DNA of 64,000 bases from Antilocapra americana (Eukaryota; Chordata; Mammalia; Artiodactyla; Antilocapridae), in the NCBI GenBank assembly GCA_007570785.1, contig ML664173.1, positions 13,487,933 to 13,551,932 on the forward strand, in the 5' to 3' direction. Numbering within the stretch: position 1 is the first letter of the stretch; each line of letters begins with the position of its first letter. Under the pieces are notes generated by a model. That model saw only the letters and a list, made by a program, of their open reading frames with translations, searched no databases and was not told where the DNA came from. The translations under genes and the position numbers were made by a program. Positions 32,201 through 50,700 of the stretch are shown one piece after another.

Positions 32201-35200
32201 CTCCCTTTTTTCCCCTTAAAAAAAAAAAGAATTGTACAATATAACATATACACAGAAAAGTATATAGTCCATAAATTCATGAATATACAGTTTAATGAAT
32301 TATTGTAAAGCAAATATACACGTAAGTGCCACCCATAAAAGAAACAGACTATTCAATGGCCATTTTCAATCTGCATGTTAAGTTCTCCAATCTTCTCCAA
32401 TTATGTCTTTGATAGTTTCTTCCCATTCCCTGTTTCCTCTTTTCTTCCTTCTGAGTATTTTGTTATCCCAATGTTGGATCTGCTGGGCTGATCTTTTGAT
32501 TTTCTTTAGTTCTCCTATTTTCAGTATTTTTGTCTTTTTTTCTCTGCTGAGAGACCTCAACTATGTTGTTTATTTTTTTTGCTATTATATTTAGAACATA
32601 TTTTCATTTTCAATCATTTCTTTAGTCTCCAAATATTCCTTATATATGTAGCATCCTGTTGTCCTTTTCCTATGCAATTCCATCTCTTATCCTTGGAGAA
32701 TGTAAATGATAGAGTTTTTTCTCCTCTGAGAAGTCTGTTTCCTTTGGAATTTTTCTGATCATTTGTTTTGCTCGCCATCATTCATTTTAGAGCTTTTCTT
32801 TCAAGTATATGGAAAACCTTGACTGTCTGCACATATTTAAGCTCCTGGTTACTGAAAAGTTGCTTGGAAACTCTGTGTTTGCTACTGTGGTCTCTACTGT
32901 AGAATGATTTGATCAGCTTCCCCATCAGATCAGTTCAGTCGCTCAGTCGTGTCCGACTCTTTGCAACCCCATGGACTGCAGTTCGCCAGGCTTGCCTGTC
33001 CATCACCAACTCCTGGAGCTTACTCAAAGTCATGTCCATTGAGTCGGTGATGCCATCCAACCATCTCATCCTCTGTCATCCCCTTCTTCTCCTGCCTTCA
33101 GTCATTCCCAGCATCAGGGTCTTTTCAAATGAGTCAGTTCTTCCCATCAGGTGGCCAAAGGATTGGAGTCTCAGCTTACTCAGTATCAGTGCTTCGAATG
33201 AATATTCAGGACTGATTTCCTTTAGGATGGACTGGTTGGATCTCCTTGCTGTTCAAATGACTCTCAAGAGTCTTCTCCAACACCACAGTTCATAAGCATC
33301 AATTCTTTGGCATTCAGCTTTCTTTATAGTCTAACTCTCACATCCATACATGACTACTGGAAAAACCATAGCCTTGACTAGATGGACTTTTGTTGGCAAA
33401 GTAATGTCTCTGCTTTGTAATATGCTGTCTAGGTTGGTCATAGCTTTTCTTCCAAGGAGCAAGCATCTTTTAATTTCATGACTGCAATCACTATCTTCAG
33501 TGACTTTGGAGCCCCCTCCAAAAAAAGTCTGACACTGTTTCCATTGTTTCCTCATCTATTTGCCATGAAGTGATGGGACCAGATGCCATGATCTTAGTTT
33601 TCTGAATATTGGGTTTTAAGCCAACTTTTTCACTCTCCTCTTTCACTTTCATCAAGAGGCTCTTAGTTCTACCTCACTTTATGCCATAAGTGTGGTGTCA
33701 TCATCATATCTGAGGTTACTGATATTTCTCCTGGCAACCTTGATTCCAGTTTGTGCTTCTTCCAGCCCAGCGTTTCTCATGTACTCTGCATATAAGTTAA
33801 ATAAGCAGAGTGACAATATACATTGACATACTCCTTTCCCTATTTGGAACCAGTCTGTTGTTCCATGTCCAGTTCTAACTGCTGCTTCCTGACCTGCATA
33901 CAGATTGCTCAGGAGGCAGGTAAGGTGGTGTGGTATTCCCATCTCTTTCAGAATTTTCCACAGTTTGTTGTGATTCACACCGTCAAAGGCTTTAGCATAG
34001 TCAATAAAGTAGAAGTAAATATTTTTCTGGAACTCTCTTGCTTTTTTGATGACCCAGTGGATGTTGGCAATTTGATCTCTGGTTCCTCTGCCTTTTCTAA
34101 ATCCAGCTTGAACATTTGGAAGTTCACAGTTCACGTACTGTTGAAGCCTGGCTTGGAGAATTTTGAACATTACTTTGCTAATGTGTGAGATGAGTGCAAT
34201 TGTGTGGTAGTTTGAACATTCTTTGGCATTGCCTTTCTTTGGGATTGGAATGAAAACTGACCTTTTCCAGTCCTGTGGCCACTGCTGAGTTTTCCAAATT
34301 TGTTGGCATATTGAGTGCAGCACTTTCACAGCATCATCTTTTAGGATTTGAAATAGCTCAACTGGAATTCCATCACCTCCACTAGTTTTGTTCATAGCGA
34401 TGCTTCCTAAGGCCCACTTGACTTTGCATTCCAGGATGTCTGACTCTAGATGAGTGATCACACCATCATGATTATCATTTTTTTGTATAGTTCTTTTGTG
34501 TATCCTTGCCATCTCTTCTTAATATCTTCTGCTTCTGTTAGGTCCATATCATTTGTCTTTTATTGTGCCCATCTTTGCAAGAAATATTCCCTTGGTATCT
34601 CTAATTTTCTTGAAGAGATCTCTAGTCTTTCCCATTCTATTGTTTTCCTCTATTTCTTTGCACTGATCACTGAGGAAGTCTTTTTATCTCTCCTTGCTTT
34701 TCTTTGGAACTGCATTCAAATAGGTATATCTTTCCTTTTCTCTTTTGCCTTTCACCTCTCTTCTTTTCTCAGCTATTTGTAAGGCCTCCTCAGACAACCA
34801 TTTTGCCTTTTTGCATTTCTTTTTCTTGGGGATGGCCTTGATCTCTGCCTCCTGTACAATGTCACGAACCTCTGTCCATAGTTCATCAGGCACTCTGTCT
34901 ATCAGATCTAATCCCTTGAATCTATTTGTCACTTCTACTGTATAATCATAAGGGATTTGATTTAGGTGATACCTGAATGGTCTAGAGGTTTTCCCTACTT
35001 TCAATTTAAGTCTGAATTTGGCAATAAGGAGTTCATGATCCGAGCCACAGTCAGCTCCTGGTCTTGCTTTTGCTGACTGTGTGGAGCTTCTCCATCTTTG
35101 ACTGCAAAGAATATAATTAATCTGATTTCAGTATTGACTATATGGTGATGTCCATGTGTAGAGTCTTCTCTTGTGTTGTTGGAAGAGGGTGTTTGCTATG

Positions 35201-38200
35201 ACTAGTGCATTCTCTTGGCAAAACTCTATTAGCCTTTGCCCTGCTTCATTCTGTACTCCAAGGCCAAATTTACCTGTTACTCCAGGTATATGGGGTCACA
35301 CAGAGTGGGACATGACTGAAATGACTTAGCTGCATCAGCAGCAGCCAGGTATTTCTTGACTTGCTACTTTTGCATTCCAGTCCCCTATGATGAAAAGGAC
35401 ACCTTTTTTTGGGTATTAGTTCTAGAAGATCTTGTGGGTCTTCATAGAACTGTTCAACTTCAGCTTCTTCAGCATTACTGGTTGGGGCACAGACTTGGAT
35501 TACTGTGATATTGAATGGTTTGCCTTGGAAACGAATAGAGATCATTCTGTCATTTTTGAGATAGCATCTAAGTACTGCATTTCAGACTCTTGTTGACTAT
35601 GATGGCTACTCCATTTCTTCTAAGGGATTCTTGCCCACAGTAGTAGATATAATGGTCATCTGAGTTAAATTCACCCATTCCAGTCCATTTTAGTTCACTG
35701 ATTCTTAAAATGTTGATGTTCACTCTTTCCATCTCCTGTTTGACCACTTCCAATTTGCCTTGATTCATGGACCTAACATTCCAGGTTCCTATGCAATACT
35801 GTTCTTTATAGCATCGGACTTTATTTCTATCACCAGTCATATCCACAACTGGGTGTTTTGCTTTGGCTCCATCTCTTTATTGTTTCTGGAGTTATTTCTC
35901 CACTCATCTCCAGTAACATATTAGTTACCTACCAACCTGGGGAGTTCATCTTTCAGTGTCCTATCTTTTTGCCTTTTCATACAATTCATGGGATTCTCAA
36001 GGCAGGAATACTGAAGTGGTTTACGATTCCCTTCTCCAGTGGACCACATTTTGTCAGAACTCTCCACCATGACCCATCCGTCTTGGGTGGCCCTACATGG
36101 CATGGCTCATAGTTTCATTGAGTTAGACAAGGCTGTGGTCCATGTGATTAGATTGGTTAGCTTTCTGTGATTGTGGGAAAGCTTGAATATTCATATCTTT
36201 AAGTCTTTGGGACCCAGCTTGGGGAAAGAAAGCTGTATGTCTATAGGGGTAGTCTTATCATTCAGAGTATTTTTTCACTATATGTCTCCCCTTTTCAACA
36301 TTTCCCTGCTACTCAAACTGCCTGATAGCCATGCCATCATCTGTGCATTTGTTTAGAAATGTAGATTCCAGGGCCCCACCCCAGATGTATGGAATCAGAA
36401 TCTGCACTTTTACCAACTCCCAGGTTTGTATGTCCATTAAAGCTGGAGAAGTGCTGCTCTACAGTCTTTTTTCATCAGATGATCGGTTAGAATGAGAGGC
36501 AAGGCATATTAATAATTCCACTATGGTTGTCATTTCTCAAATTATATTTCTAATCTTTATTTTATAAAGTTTGAAGTCGTATCATCTGATGCACAGAAGT
36601 TCATATTTTTATGCCTTCCTGGTGGATTAAACTTTTTCATTCTATCCCCCTCCCTTTTAAAAACTTTTTACAAGATGATTTTGATTCACATGCAGTTATT
36701 AAGAATACACAGAAACCCCATGTGCCAAAAAAACCCATAGTACAGTATCTATATGTAGATATTTGTGAAACTGTAGCCAATACTACAGCCATTGACACTG
36801 ATACAGTCAAGATGCAAAACAGCTCTGTACTGAGGGACCCTTCATGTTCTTTCTTCCTAAATTGGCAATCATGGAACTGTCCTCCACGTCTATGATTTTG
36901 TCATTTCAAGAATACTATATACATAGAATCATGTGTTATGCAACTTTGAGGACTGGCCTTTCTCATTCAGCATAATTTGCTAGAGATTCATCCAGGTTAC
37001 TGCGTGTATCAACAGTTTATTCCCTTTTATTGCTGAGTAGTTTTCAGAAATGGCATGTATGTACCACAGTTTTTTAAAACATTCACTTGTTGAAGGGCAT
37101 TTGGGATGTTTCCAGTTTTTGGCTATTACACATAAGGATGCTCTGAACATTCATATACAGGTTTTTGTATAAACCTAAGTTTTCATTTCTCTGGGACAGA
37201 TGCTTAGGAGTGCAATGACTGGTTGCATGTCATTTTAAGACACTGCCAAACTGCTTCTAAAAGTTATTTCTTTTTACAGCACTAGCAATGTATAATTCAG
37301 TTTCTCTACATCCTCACCAGCATTTGGCATTGTCATTAATTTTTGTTTTACCATTACATGTATAGATTGATTCATGGAGAACGGACATCTTTATAATGTT
37401 GAGTTTTCCCATCCATGTACACAGTATATGTCTCTGTTTATCTTATTTCATCAGCATTTTGTAGTTTTCAGTACACAAGTCCTTTACATGTTTTGTTAGA
37501 TTTACACTAAGTATTCCATTTTGTGTGGGTGAAAGGAACTACATTTTTAATTTCATTGCCCAAGTGTCCATTACTAATATATATAAACAAAATTTATTTT
37601 TCTATGTTTATTTTATATCCTATGACCTTGCTAAATTCATTTATTAGCTCTAGGAGTTTTTTTGTAGATTTGTTTGGATTTTTCTACATAGACAATGATG
37701 TCATCTATAAATACTGATGATTTCAGTTCCCCCTTTCCCATCTGTATGCCTTTTGTTTCCTTTTCTTGCCTTATTGCACTGACTATAACTTCCAGTGGTA
37801 TGTCGAATAAGTGTGGTAAGAGCGTATAGCCTTGCCTTACTCTCGATTTTTTAAATACTATAAAACTCTACATCTTAATGCTTTTTAACTTGAATTCCAC
37901 TATAGACTAATACTTAACACTGCCTCATTTTTATTTGCATGTTAACTCTATTTCTTTGTCTATACAGTTGAAGAGGTTATCTTTTTTGTTTCTTTAAAGA
38001 GGATATTGTAAAAGAAATGAAGTATCTCCCATTTTTAATTTCTATGATCCTCCTATGTATTTTCTATCTAAATTCAAGGAAAATATACTGAAAAGGATGT
38101 TGATTATCATAATCATTCCCCAATTATGAATTCCTCCCCAAATGTACTTAGAGAATTGTACATGTGAAAACTCATAAGTATAATTAAATCCACATATTGA

Positions 38201-38560
38201 ATAGATCCAGATGAAATTTTAATTAAGAATTTTAACTAGTTTGGTATAGAAAATGAAGAACCTTATTTCTCAGTGGAGGAAATCTTTCTTTAAAGGCAAT
38301 GTTTAATAGAAAATCAGATGTATTGAACAGACATAAAAAAGTAACAGTATTTTTTTCCCTACCCCAGGCCTTTCCCCTTGTTTGATCTGATTACTGTGCA
38401 ACTCAAGGAAACTCCCTTTAGCCAGTATCTCTCAAACAGCACTACTTTTCAGGACTGCTTTACTCATCTATACTGTGACTCATTTGGCATCTCCCTAACC
38501 AGAGGACAAGAGCCAGAGGTTTCCACAGGTTCTCCAGAAGAGATCGCTCAGGAATCATGA
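20128..38560 (+). CDS. NOXRED1: NOXRED1, NADP-dependent oxidoreductase domain-containing protein 1 (six coding exons)
   Basis: The joined exons give 371 residues plus TGA; I recall 359 for human. Residues 84-122 carry a Rossmann start, [15 protein letters not shown], which is a full GxxGxGxxG (Gly 86, 89, 91, 94). Strand beta-2 follows and ends in [11 protein letters not shown], where Arg after Ser/Thr is typical of NADP(H) rather than NAD(H) binding. Residues of the type [14 protein letters not shown] match the next strand of the pyrroline-5-carboxylate reductase / F420-dependent NADP oxidoreductase superfamily. The substrate is not known to me. The start is [13 protein letters not shown], the first in-frame ATG of the exon and the one matching human. 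The gene converges on SAMD15. All junctions are in phase and the frame is intact. Confidence 0.94.
21252..21558 (-). mobile_element. BOV-A2 SINE (dimeric), antisense
   Basis: A full antisense monomer ending CCACCAGGGAAGCCCC is followed by a second starting AAATACTGGAGTGTGTAGCT and ending CTACCAGGGGAGCCCC. Confidence 0.88.
22152..22358 (-). mobile_element. Bov-tA SINE, antisense
   Basis: TTTAGTTGCTAAGTCGAGTC at the left, GAGCCACCAGGGAAGCC at the right. Confidence 0.9.
22495..23120 (-). mobile_element. Bovine-type L1 3' end, antisense
   Basis: It opens with AATTGGAGGATAATTACAAT, continues CACAGAGTCCAAAAGTCTGT and CTTACTTCACTCTGTATAAT, and ends near GGGTACACGTGCCTCTTTAA. This is about 0.6 kb of the antisense L1 3' part, 5'-truncated. 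Confidence 0.85.
23288..23499 (+). CDS. NOXRED1: NOXRED1 coding exon 2 (Rossmann motif)
   Basis: It encodes [13 protein letters not shown] through the GxxGxGxxG motif to RRPETL and one base of Asp; the donor is GTGAGG. Two in-frame acceptors compete, ending at 23287 and 23302 (both TCTCCAG). The start given uses the first. Confidence 0.9.
23648..23805 (-). mobile_element. CHR-type SINE, antisense
   Basis: TATTTGGCTGCACTGTGGCA at the left and CTCTGGACCACCGGGGCAGT at the right. Confidence 0.82.
24031..24160 (+). mobile_element. CHR-type SINE (short form)
   Basis: GGGGACTTCTCTGGCTGTCC at the 5' end, CGATCCCTGATTGGGGAGCT inside, and an A-rich tail. Confidence 0.85.
24813..24977 (+). mobile_element. 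CHR-type SINE with target-site duplication
   Basis: GGGACTTCCCTGCTGTTTCA at the 5' end, and an AAATAAATAAATG-containing 3' end. It is flanked by AAGTGTACAGTTTGA (24798-24812) and AAGTGTACAGTCTGA (24978-24992), a 15-base duplication with one mismatch. Confidence 0.9.
25175..25352 (-). mobile_element. Artiodactyl L1 3' fragment, antisense
   Basis: TTAATTGAAATATAGTGAAC, then TTTTTCAGATTCTTTTCCCA and GTGCTATACAGTAGGG. Confidence 0.75.
25355..25680 (-). mobile_element. CHR-type SINE, antisense
   Basis: TATGGCTGCGCTGGGTCTTT at the left and CACTGAGCCACCTGGGAAAC at the right. Confidence 0.85.
25918..26003 (-). mobile_element. CHR-type SINE remnant, antisense
   Basis: CTGCAATGGAAGCTCAGAGT, then CTAACCACTGAAGTGCCAAG. 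Only the head region is recognisable. Confidence 0.65.
26138..26328 (-). mobile_element. Bov-tA SINE, antisense
   Basis: GGCAGTTTAGTCACTAAATT at the left and AACCACCTGGGAAGCC at the right; internally shortened. Confidence 0.88.
26610..26837 (-). mobile_element. Bov-tA SINE, antisense (left arm of inverted pair)
   Basis: GTGCATGCATGCTAAGTCAC at the left and GCGCCACCTGGGAAGCC at the right. A sense copy follows after about 45 bases. Confidence 0.9.
26882..27095 (+). mobile_element. Bov-tA SINE, sense (right arm of inverted pair)
   Basis: GGGGCTTCTCTAGTGGCTCA at the 5' end and CTACAGTCCATGAGACTGCA near the 3' end. It ends about 65 bases before NOXRED1 exon 3. Confidence 0.9.
27160..27340 (+). 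CDS. NOXRED1: NOXRED1 coding exon 3
   Basis: It encodes [16 protein letters not shown], then [18 protein letters not shown] and ends VSAIPLS plus AG of Arg. The acceptor is CCTCCCAG and the donor is GTATCT. It lies 65 bp downstream of an inverted Bov-tA pair. Confidence 0.93.
27588..27780 (+). mobile_element. Bov-tA SINE, sense
   Basis: GGGGCTTCCCTTGTGGCTCT at the 5' end and GACTTTCACTTTCACTTTCA at the 3' end. Confidence 0.9.
28087..28238 (+). CDS. NOXRED1: NOXRED1 coding exon 4
   Basis: It encodes [17 protein letters not shown] to [10 protein letters not shown] plus one base of Gly. The acceptor is CTTTCAG and the donor is GTAAGG. Confidence 0.94.
28427..28548 (+). mobile_element. CHR-type SINE (short form)
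   Basis: GGGACTTCCCTTGTCAGTCC at the 5' end, GAACCCTGGTTGGGGAGCTA inside. The next SINE follows directly. Confidence 0.85.
28549..28855 (+). mobile_element. CHR-type SINE (long form)
   Basis: AAGCTTCCCTGGTGGATCAG at the 5' end, repeated GAGCCCG-type modules inside, and an AAAATAAAATAAATAAATT tail. Confidence 0.88.
28858..29020 (-). mobile_element. Bov-tA SINE, antisense, truncated
   Basis: AACTGCAAGCCACTCAGTTG at the left, then CCAGGCCAGAATCCAGGAAT. A short (TA)n run follows at 29029-29048. Confidence 0.85.
29571..29793 (+). CDS. NOXRED1: NOXRED1 coding exon 5
   Basis: It encodes [20 protein letters not shown] to [14 protein letters not shown] plus CG of Arg. The acceptor is GTTTAG and the donor is GTAAAG. 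This is the helical C-terminal part. Confidence 0.94.
30200..30310 (-). mobile_element. Bovine-type L1 3' fragment, antisense
   Basis: GTTTTAATCGGAGGATGGTT followed by TATATCAGCATGACTCATCC. Confidence 0.7.
30920..31020 (-). mobile_element. CHR-type SINE remnant, antisense
   Basis: TTATTTTGGCCACACCTCAC, then TTAATTGTCCAACCAGGAAC. The head is poorly preserved. Confidence 0.6.
31503..31675 (-). mobile_element. CHR-type SINE, antisense
   Basis: TTTTGGCTACACTGGGTCTT at the left and CACTGGACCACCAGGGAAGT at the right. Confidence 0.87.
33679..34512 (-). pseudogene. BovB reverse transcriptase remnant (277 codons open)
   Basis: The longest surviving frame of the BovB. It begins near [10 protein letters not shown], contains [20 protein letters not shown] and [15 protein letters not shown] (finger/palm motifs), then [17 protein letters not shown] (motif A) and ends at the motif C region. 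It is a fragment of a mobile-element protein, not a host gene. The thumb and C-terminal parts lie in other frames. Confidence 0.93.
35290..35344 (+). mobile_element. Tiny 5'-truncated Bov-tA inside BovB, with target-site duplication
   Basis: 55 bases of SINE 3' end ending in GCAGCAGC. It is flanked by CCAGGTAT at 35282-35289 and again at 35345-35352. It inserted after the BovB did. Confidence 0.85.
36640..37860 (-). mobile_element. Old L1 fragment, antisense
   Basis: Antisense L1-like stretches: GGCCTTTCTCATTCAGCATA, TTTATTCCCTTTTATTGCTG, CCTTGCTAAATTCATTTATT, and ACTTCCAGTGGTATGTCGAA near the right end. Diverged, with no intact frame. Confidence 0.75.
38368..38560 (+). CDS. NOXRED1: NOXRED1 terminal coding exon 6
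   Basis: It completes Arg and encodes [35 protein letters not shown] and [12 protein letters not shown], then TGA. The acceptor is ACCCCAG. An 8.6 kb intron holding a BovB precedes it. Confidence 0.94.
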
Positions 38561-38693
38561 ATTTTTCTCCTTCTAATCAGGTAGTGCTTTGATTATCACA
38601 ACTGTCAGTGAAAGTCATGTGATTGTCTGGTGTTTCCTGTATGTTAGGCAATGAGGAATTAGAAAATTGTACTGATGGCTCTTTAAAATCAAG

Positions 38694-38699
38694 AATAAA
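38694..38699 (+). terminator. NOXRED1: Polyadenylation signal of NOXRED1
   Basis: AATAAA 134 bases after the stop codon. The G/T-rich TTTGGGTGTGTCTGGCTTTT begins at 38725, so the 3'UTR is short (about 155 bases). Confidence 0.88.
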
Positions 38700-38874
38700 A
38701 CAAGCAGTTCTTTACATCAGTATGTTTGGGTGTGTCTGGCTTTTGGAAGCCACTGAAAATACATAACCTGACACATTTAAGTAAGCTGCTTCCCCAGCAG
38801 CTAAATATCAATTCAGTAAATTCAAATTATCTCTCATCTAAATGATAAATTCAAGAAGCTATACTGTCATCTGA

Positions 38875-39123
38875 CAAGACAATGGCATCCTATTCCACTA
38901 CTCTTGCCTGGAAAATCCCATGTACGGAGGAGCCTGCCTGGTAGGCTCCAGTCCATGGGGTCGTGAAGAGTAGGACAGGGCTGAGCGACTTCACTTTTCA
39001 CTTTCATGCACTGGAGAAGGAAATGGCAACCCACTCCAGTGTTCTTGCCTGGAGAATCCCAGGGATGGGGTCGCAGAGAGTCAGACACGACTGAAGCGAC
39101 TTAGCAGCAGCAGCAGCAGCAGC
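38875..39123 (+). mobile_element. Bov-tA-type SINE, sense, with (AGC)n tail
   Basis: Two half-units (GACAATGGCATCCTATTCCA and GAGAAGGAAATGGCAACCCA) with a joining CACTTTTCACTTTCATGCA. It ends in an (AGC)7 run at about 39103-39123. Confidence 0.87.
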
Positions 39124-39351
39124 ATACTGCCATTATTAGATGGCTACATGCTTTTTCTGTAGCATTCTTTTCCTATAGCAGTATGGAACTACATTCTATG
39201 CAGTATACACGTTCCTAGAGTAGTGCGTAACTACAATATGTAGCTATAGTACATAGTTACATTCTTTCCCTGTAGTAGTAAGTAGCTAACAAATGAAACA
39301 CCTTGATTTTCCTACAGTTTGGATAGAAAAATAAGATGTGTGGTAAACAAT

Positions 39352-39475
39352 CACAGTATTCTTGCCTGGAGAATCGCCATGGACAGAGGAGCCTGGCGGA
39401 CTACAGTCAGGCTCTTTGTGACTACAGTCCAGGGGGTCACAGAGTCGGACATGAATGAGCAACTAAGCACAGCAC
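39352..39475 (+). mobile_element. Bov-tA SINE, sense, 5'-truncated
   Basis: CAGTATTCTTGCCTGGAGAA, then GGGGGTCACAGAGTCGGACA. Confidence 0.85.
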
Positions 39476-40975
39476 AGTTCAGATTTATTTCATGTTTTGC
39501 AATTACTTTATGTCAATCAGAATAGAAAACAGTTATTAATAACAATCAAGTTGAGAAAGGATGGTGGTGACAATGCTATCACTAAACAGAACTATTGTCA
39601 GCCAAACGCTAAGGTGCTTTCGAACAAAGCTATTCACTGCACATGGAAACCACTATGGTCTTAGGTTAATCATTTACATTTTTCTCTTTTGCATGCTTGT
39701 GAGCCAAGCAGACTCAATGGTATGACCTTAAATGGTCTAAGACAAAATTTTGTTAGTCTGCTTGGGGAAAAGATTAGGTTCATCATCAAACATTAATATT
39801 CTTGGTATGAAAGCTACATTGAGGCACTGTTCTTTCTCTCATAAGGAAAAATAAAAAAGGATTCCTTTGAATATTCATGCAGGTATAAGGAACTAGATAG
39901 GGTACAGTGGTTTTTAGGATTAAGAAGTGTGCCTGGGAAGAGAAAGAGAGGTTAAAGTCTATGAAAGTGGAGAGGAATTGGAGTCATTGAAGCAACAAAA
40001 AGTATTTTTCATTTCTTATGAGCAGTCCAGTCATGCATAGCCGCTGGTCTGAATTTTATTTTATAGAAGTTTGGTAGTACCGCATAGAAAGCCTTATAGA
40101 CAAACCCCAGGCCTACTCCATGGTCTGTGATACTTCTATAAGCCATGCTGCTTTAACAGGTAAATACAAATCTAAAAAGATATTTAAACATTTTTGTTCT
40201 CTGATACCAAAAAAGGAATGAGAACTCCCCCCGCCCCAGCTTTTTCATAAAACACTTTCTTTTAAAAACTTGTAATTTAAATCCTTTTTCTCTGTTTTGG
40301 AGATGCTAGTATTTTTTAAAAAGTGAATAAACCTTCTGCAAGTTTTCCATCCCAGGACTGTCTTCTGGAAGCAGGGCTGTTGGAGCCACTTTGAAATGAG
40401 AGTATTTCAGGGGTACTTTGTCTTCCTGACGCTGGGAGTTTAGCCTAAGTGCTTGGCTCCAGGTAGTAACTTTCTGTCTGTCACAAAGATAGGAAAAGTT
40501 TTCATTTCTTTTGGATACAGACAGTTAACATGTCAAGAATGGATCATATCTGCCTGGCTGTATAAAAAGGTGAGAGGTCCTTGTCTCAGCAATCTCTTTA
40601 GTGACCTGCCTGTAATGTGCACTACGGTCTGATTTAATGCTGATTCAATAATTACCTGGGATTATGAGTTGGCAGGCGATTTTACTTTTAGTTATGTTTT
40701 CCCAACGTGTTCCAAACCCAGATGAAGTAGTAGAATTTATCAGTTACCCAGAAAGAGAGCTACTGCTGTCTTTGTTTTAACAAGGGGCGAAGTTGAAACA
40801 TGAATAAAGGGAGGGCGCTGTGAGTCAGTGGCAGAACTAGCAATGGACCAGCAGTTCAAACTCTGATTCTCAATGAAGAGGAGAAAGAAAACACAGAAAT
40901 GTCTCATTTCTTCCCCCACATAATTTAGTTTGATTTTCAAATTAAGTGAACCAGCTTGCCCTACAGGTCAATGGA

Positions 40976-50225
<9,250 letters not shown>

Positions 50226-50582
50226 GACGCAGAGGAGCCGTCGCGCCCAGGCCGCCTAGCAACGCCAACTTCCGATAGCGTCTCCATGGAGACCACGACT
50301 TCCGGCCAGGTCTCAAGGACTCTTCCCCCCCACCGCGGGTTTTGTTTGTTCTTTCAAGCACTGACTGAAAGTCGGCCACGGCTGACTGAACCCCTCCTCC
50401 CGCCCCCCGAGCGCGGCTCGCCAGCCTCCGCGGACCGGAGCTCCCGCGAGCGCGCGGCAGCCGGCGCGCTGCCCCTTCCGGCCCGCGGGCTCCACTCGGC
50501 TCTTCGCGGCGGAGCTCGGCCTTCGGCTGCTTCCGGAGCTCCCGGCGGCGGGCGGCAGAGGCGCTGCGGGCGCTGGCTGCAG
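50226..50582. promoter_or_regulatory. Bidirectional CpG-island promoter of SAMD15 and TMED8
   Basis: 357 bp separate the two start codons, in a CpG- and GC-rich island that runs to about 51250. There is no TATA box in this interval. Close to the SAMD15 side lie two ETS-like sites (ACTTCCGA 50268-50275, ACTTCCGG 50298-50305), an X-box-like palindrome (50280-50293) and an RFX half-site-like CCTAGCAAC (50255-50263). Transcription starts for either gene are not visible from sequence. Confidence 0.85.
50280..50293. promoter_or_regulatory. X-box-like palindrome (candidate RFX site)
   Basis: GTCTCCATGGAGAC is a perfect 14-base palindrome of the form GTnnCC-AT-GGnnAC, close to the RFX X-box. It lies 55 bp upstream of the SAMD15 ATG. 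Binding is an inference. Confidence 0.5.
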
Positions 50583-50700
50583 ATGTCGGGCCCGCGGGCG
50601 GCGGAGGGGCCGGGCGTCCGGAGCCCCGCAGCCCGCCGAGCGCCGGCGCGCGGCCTCGGGGACGGCCCGGGAGCGGAGGGGAGCCGGGCGGCCGCCTCAG
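50583..50700 (+). CDS. TMED8: TMED8 coding exon 1
   Basis: 39 codons plus one base in the CpG island. The ATG context is TGCAGATGTC. The same frame is open upstream for over 600 bases, so the true start could be further 5' (for example the in-frame ATG at 50286). Confidence 0.8.

Larger units (their letters stand above)
32925..36180 (-). mobile_element. BovB (RTE-class) LINE, nearly full length, disabled
   Basis: About 3.2 kb on the minus strand. Its 3' end is at the left (GATCAGTTCAGTCGCTCAGT). From its 5' side it encodes an APE-like endonuclease piece (35568-35846; [17 protein letters not shown]), middle pieces (35270-35545, 34684-35004), a reverse transcriptase piece (33679-34512) and a C-terminal piece (33331-33555; [14 protein letters not shown]). 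RT motif A is visible as FIDYAKAFD, but the catalytic YxDD box reads [10 protein letters not shown]. The pieces are in different frames and broken by stops, so it is not autonomous. A small SINE sits inside at 35290-35344. Confidence 0.95.
29794..38367 (+). other. NOXRED1: NOXRED1 intron 5, 8.6 kb
   Basis: It contains L1-like pieces (30200-30310, 36640-37860), two CHR copies (30920-31020, 31503-31675) and the 3.2 kb BovB (32925-36180). Positions 29800-30200, 31020-31500, 31690-32920 and 37870-38360 are AT-rich; some look like old decayed repeats that I cannot classify. Confidence 0.75.
38700..40975. other. NOXRED1-SAMD15 convergent spacer and SAMD15 3'UTR
   Basis: It contains two Bov-tA copies (38875-39123, 39352-39475). 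The rest is unique. Possible minus-strand polyadenylation signals for SAMD15 are ATTAAA at 40633-40638 and AATAAA at 40055-40060. I cannot decide which is used. Confidence 0.55.

Noticed and set aside
39103..39123. (AGC)n run as a possible coding polyglutamine or repeat-expansion locus
   Set aside because: It is the ordinary tail of a Bov-tA-type SINE, between genes, with no reading frame.
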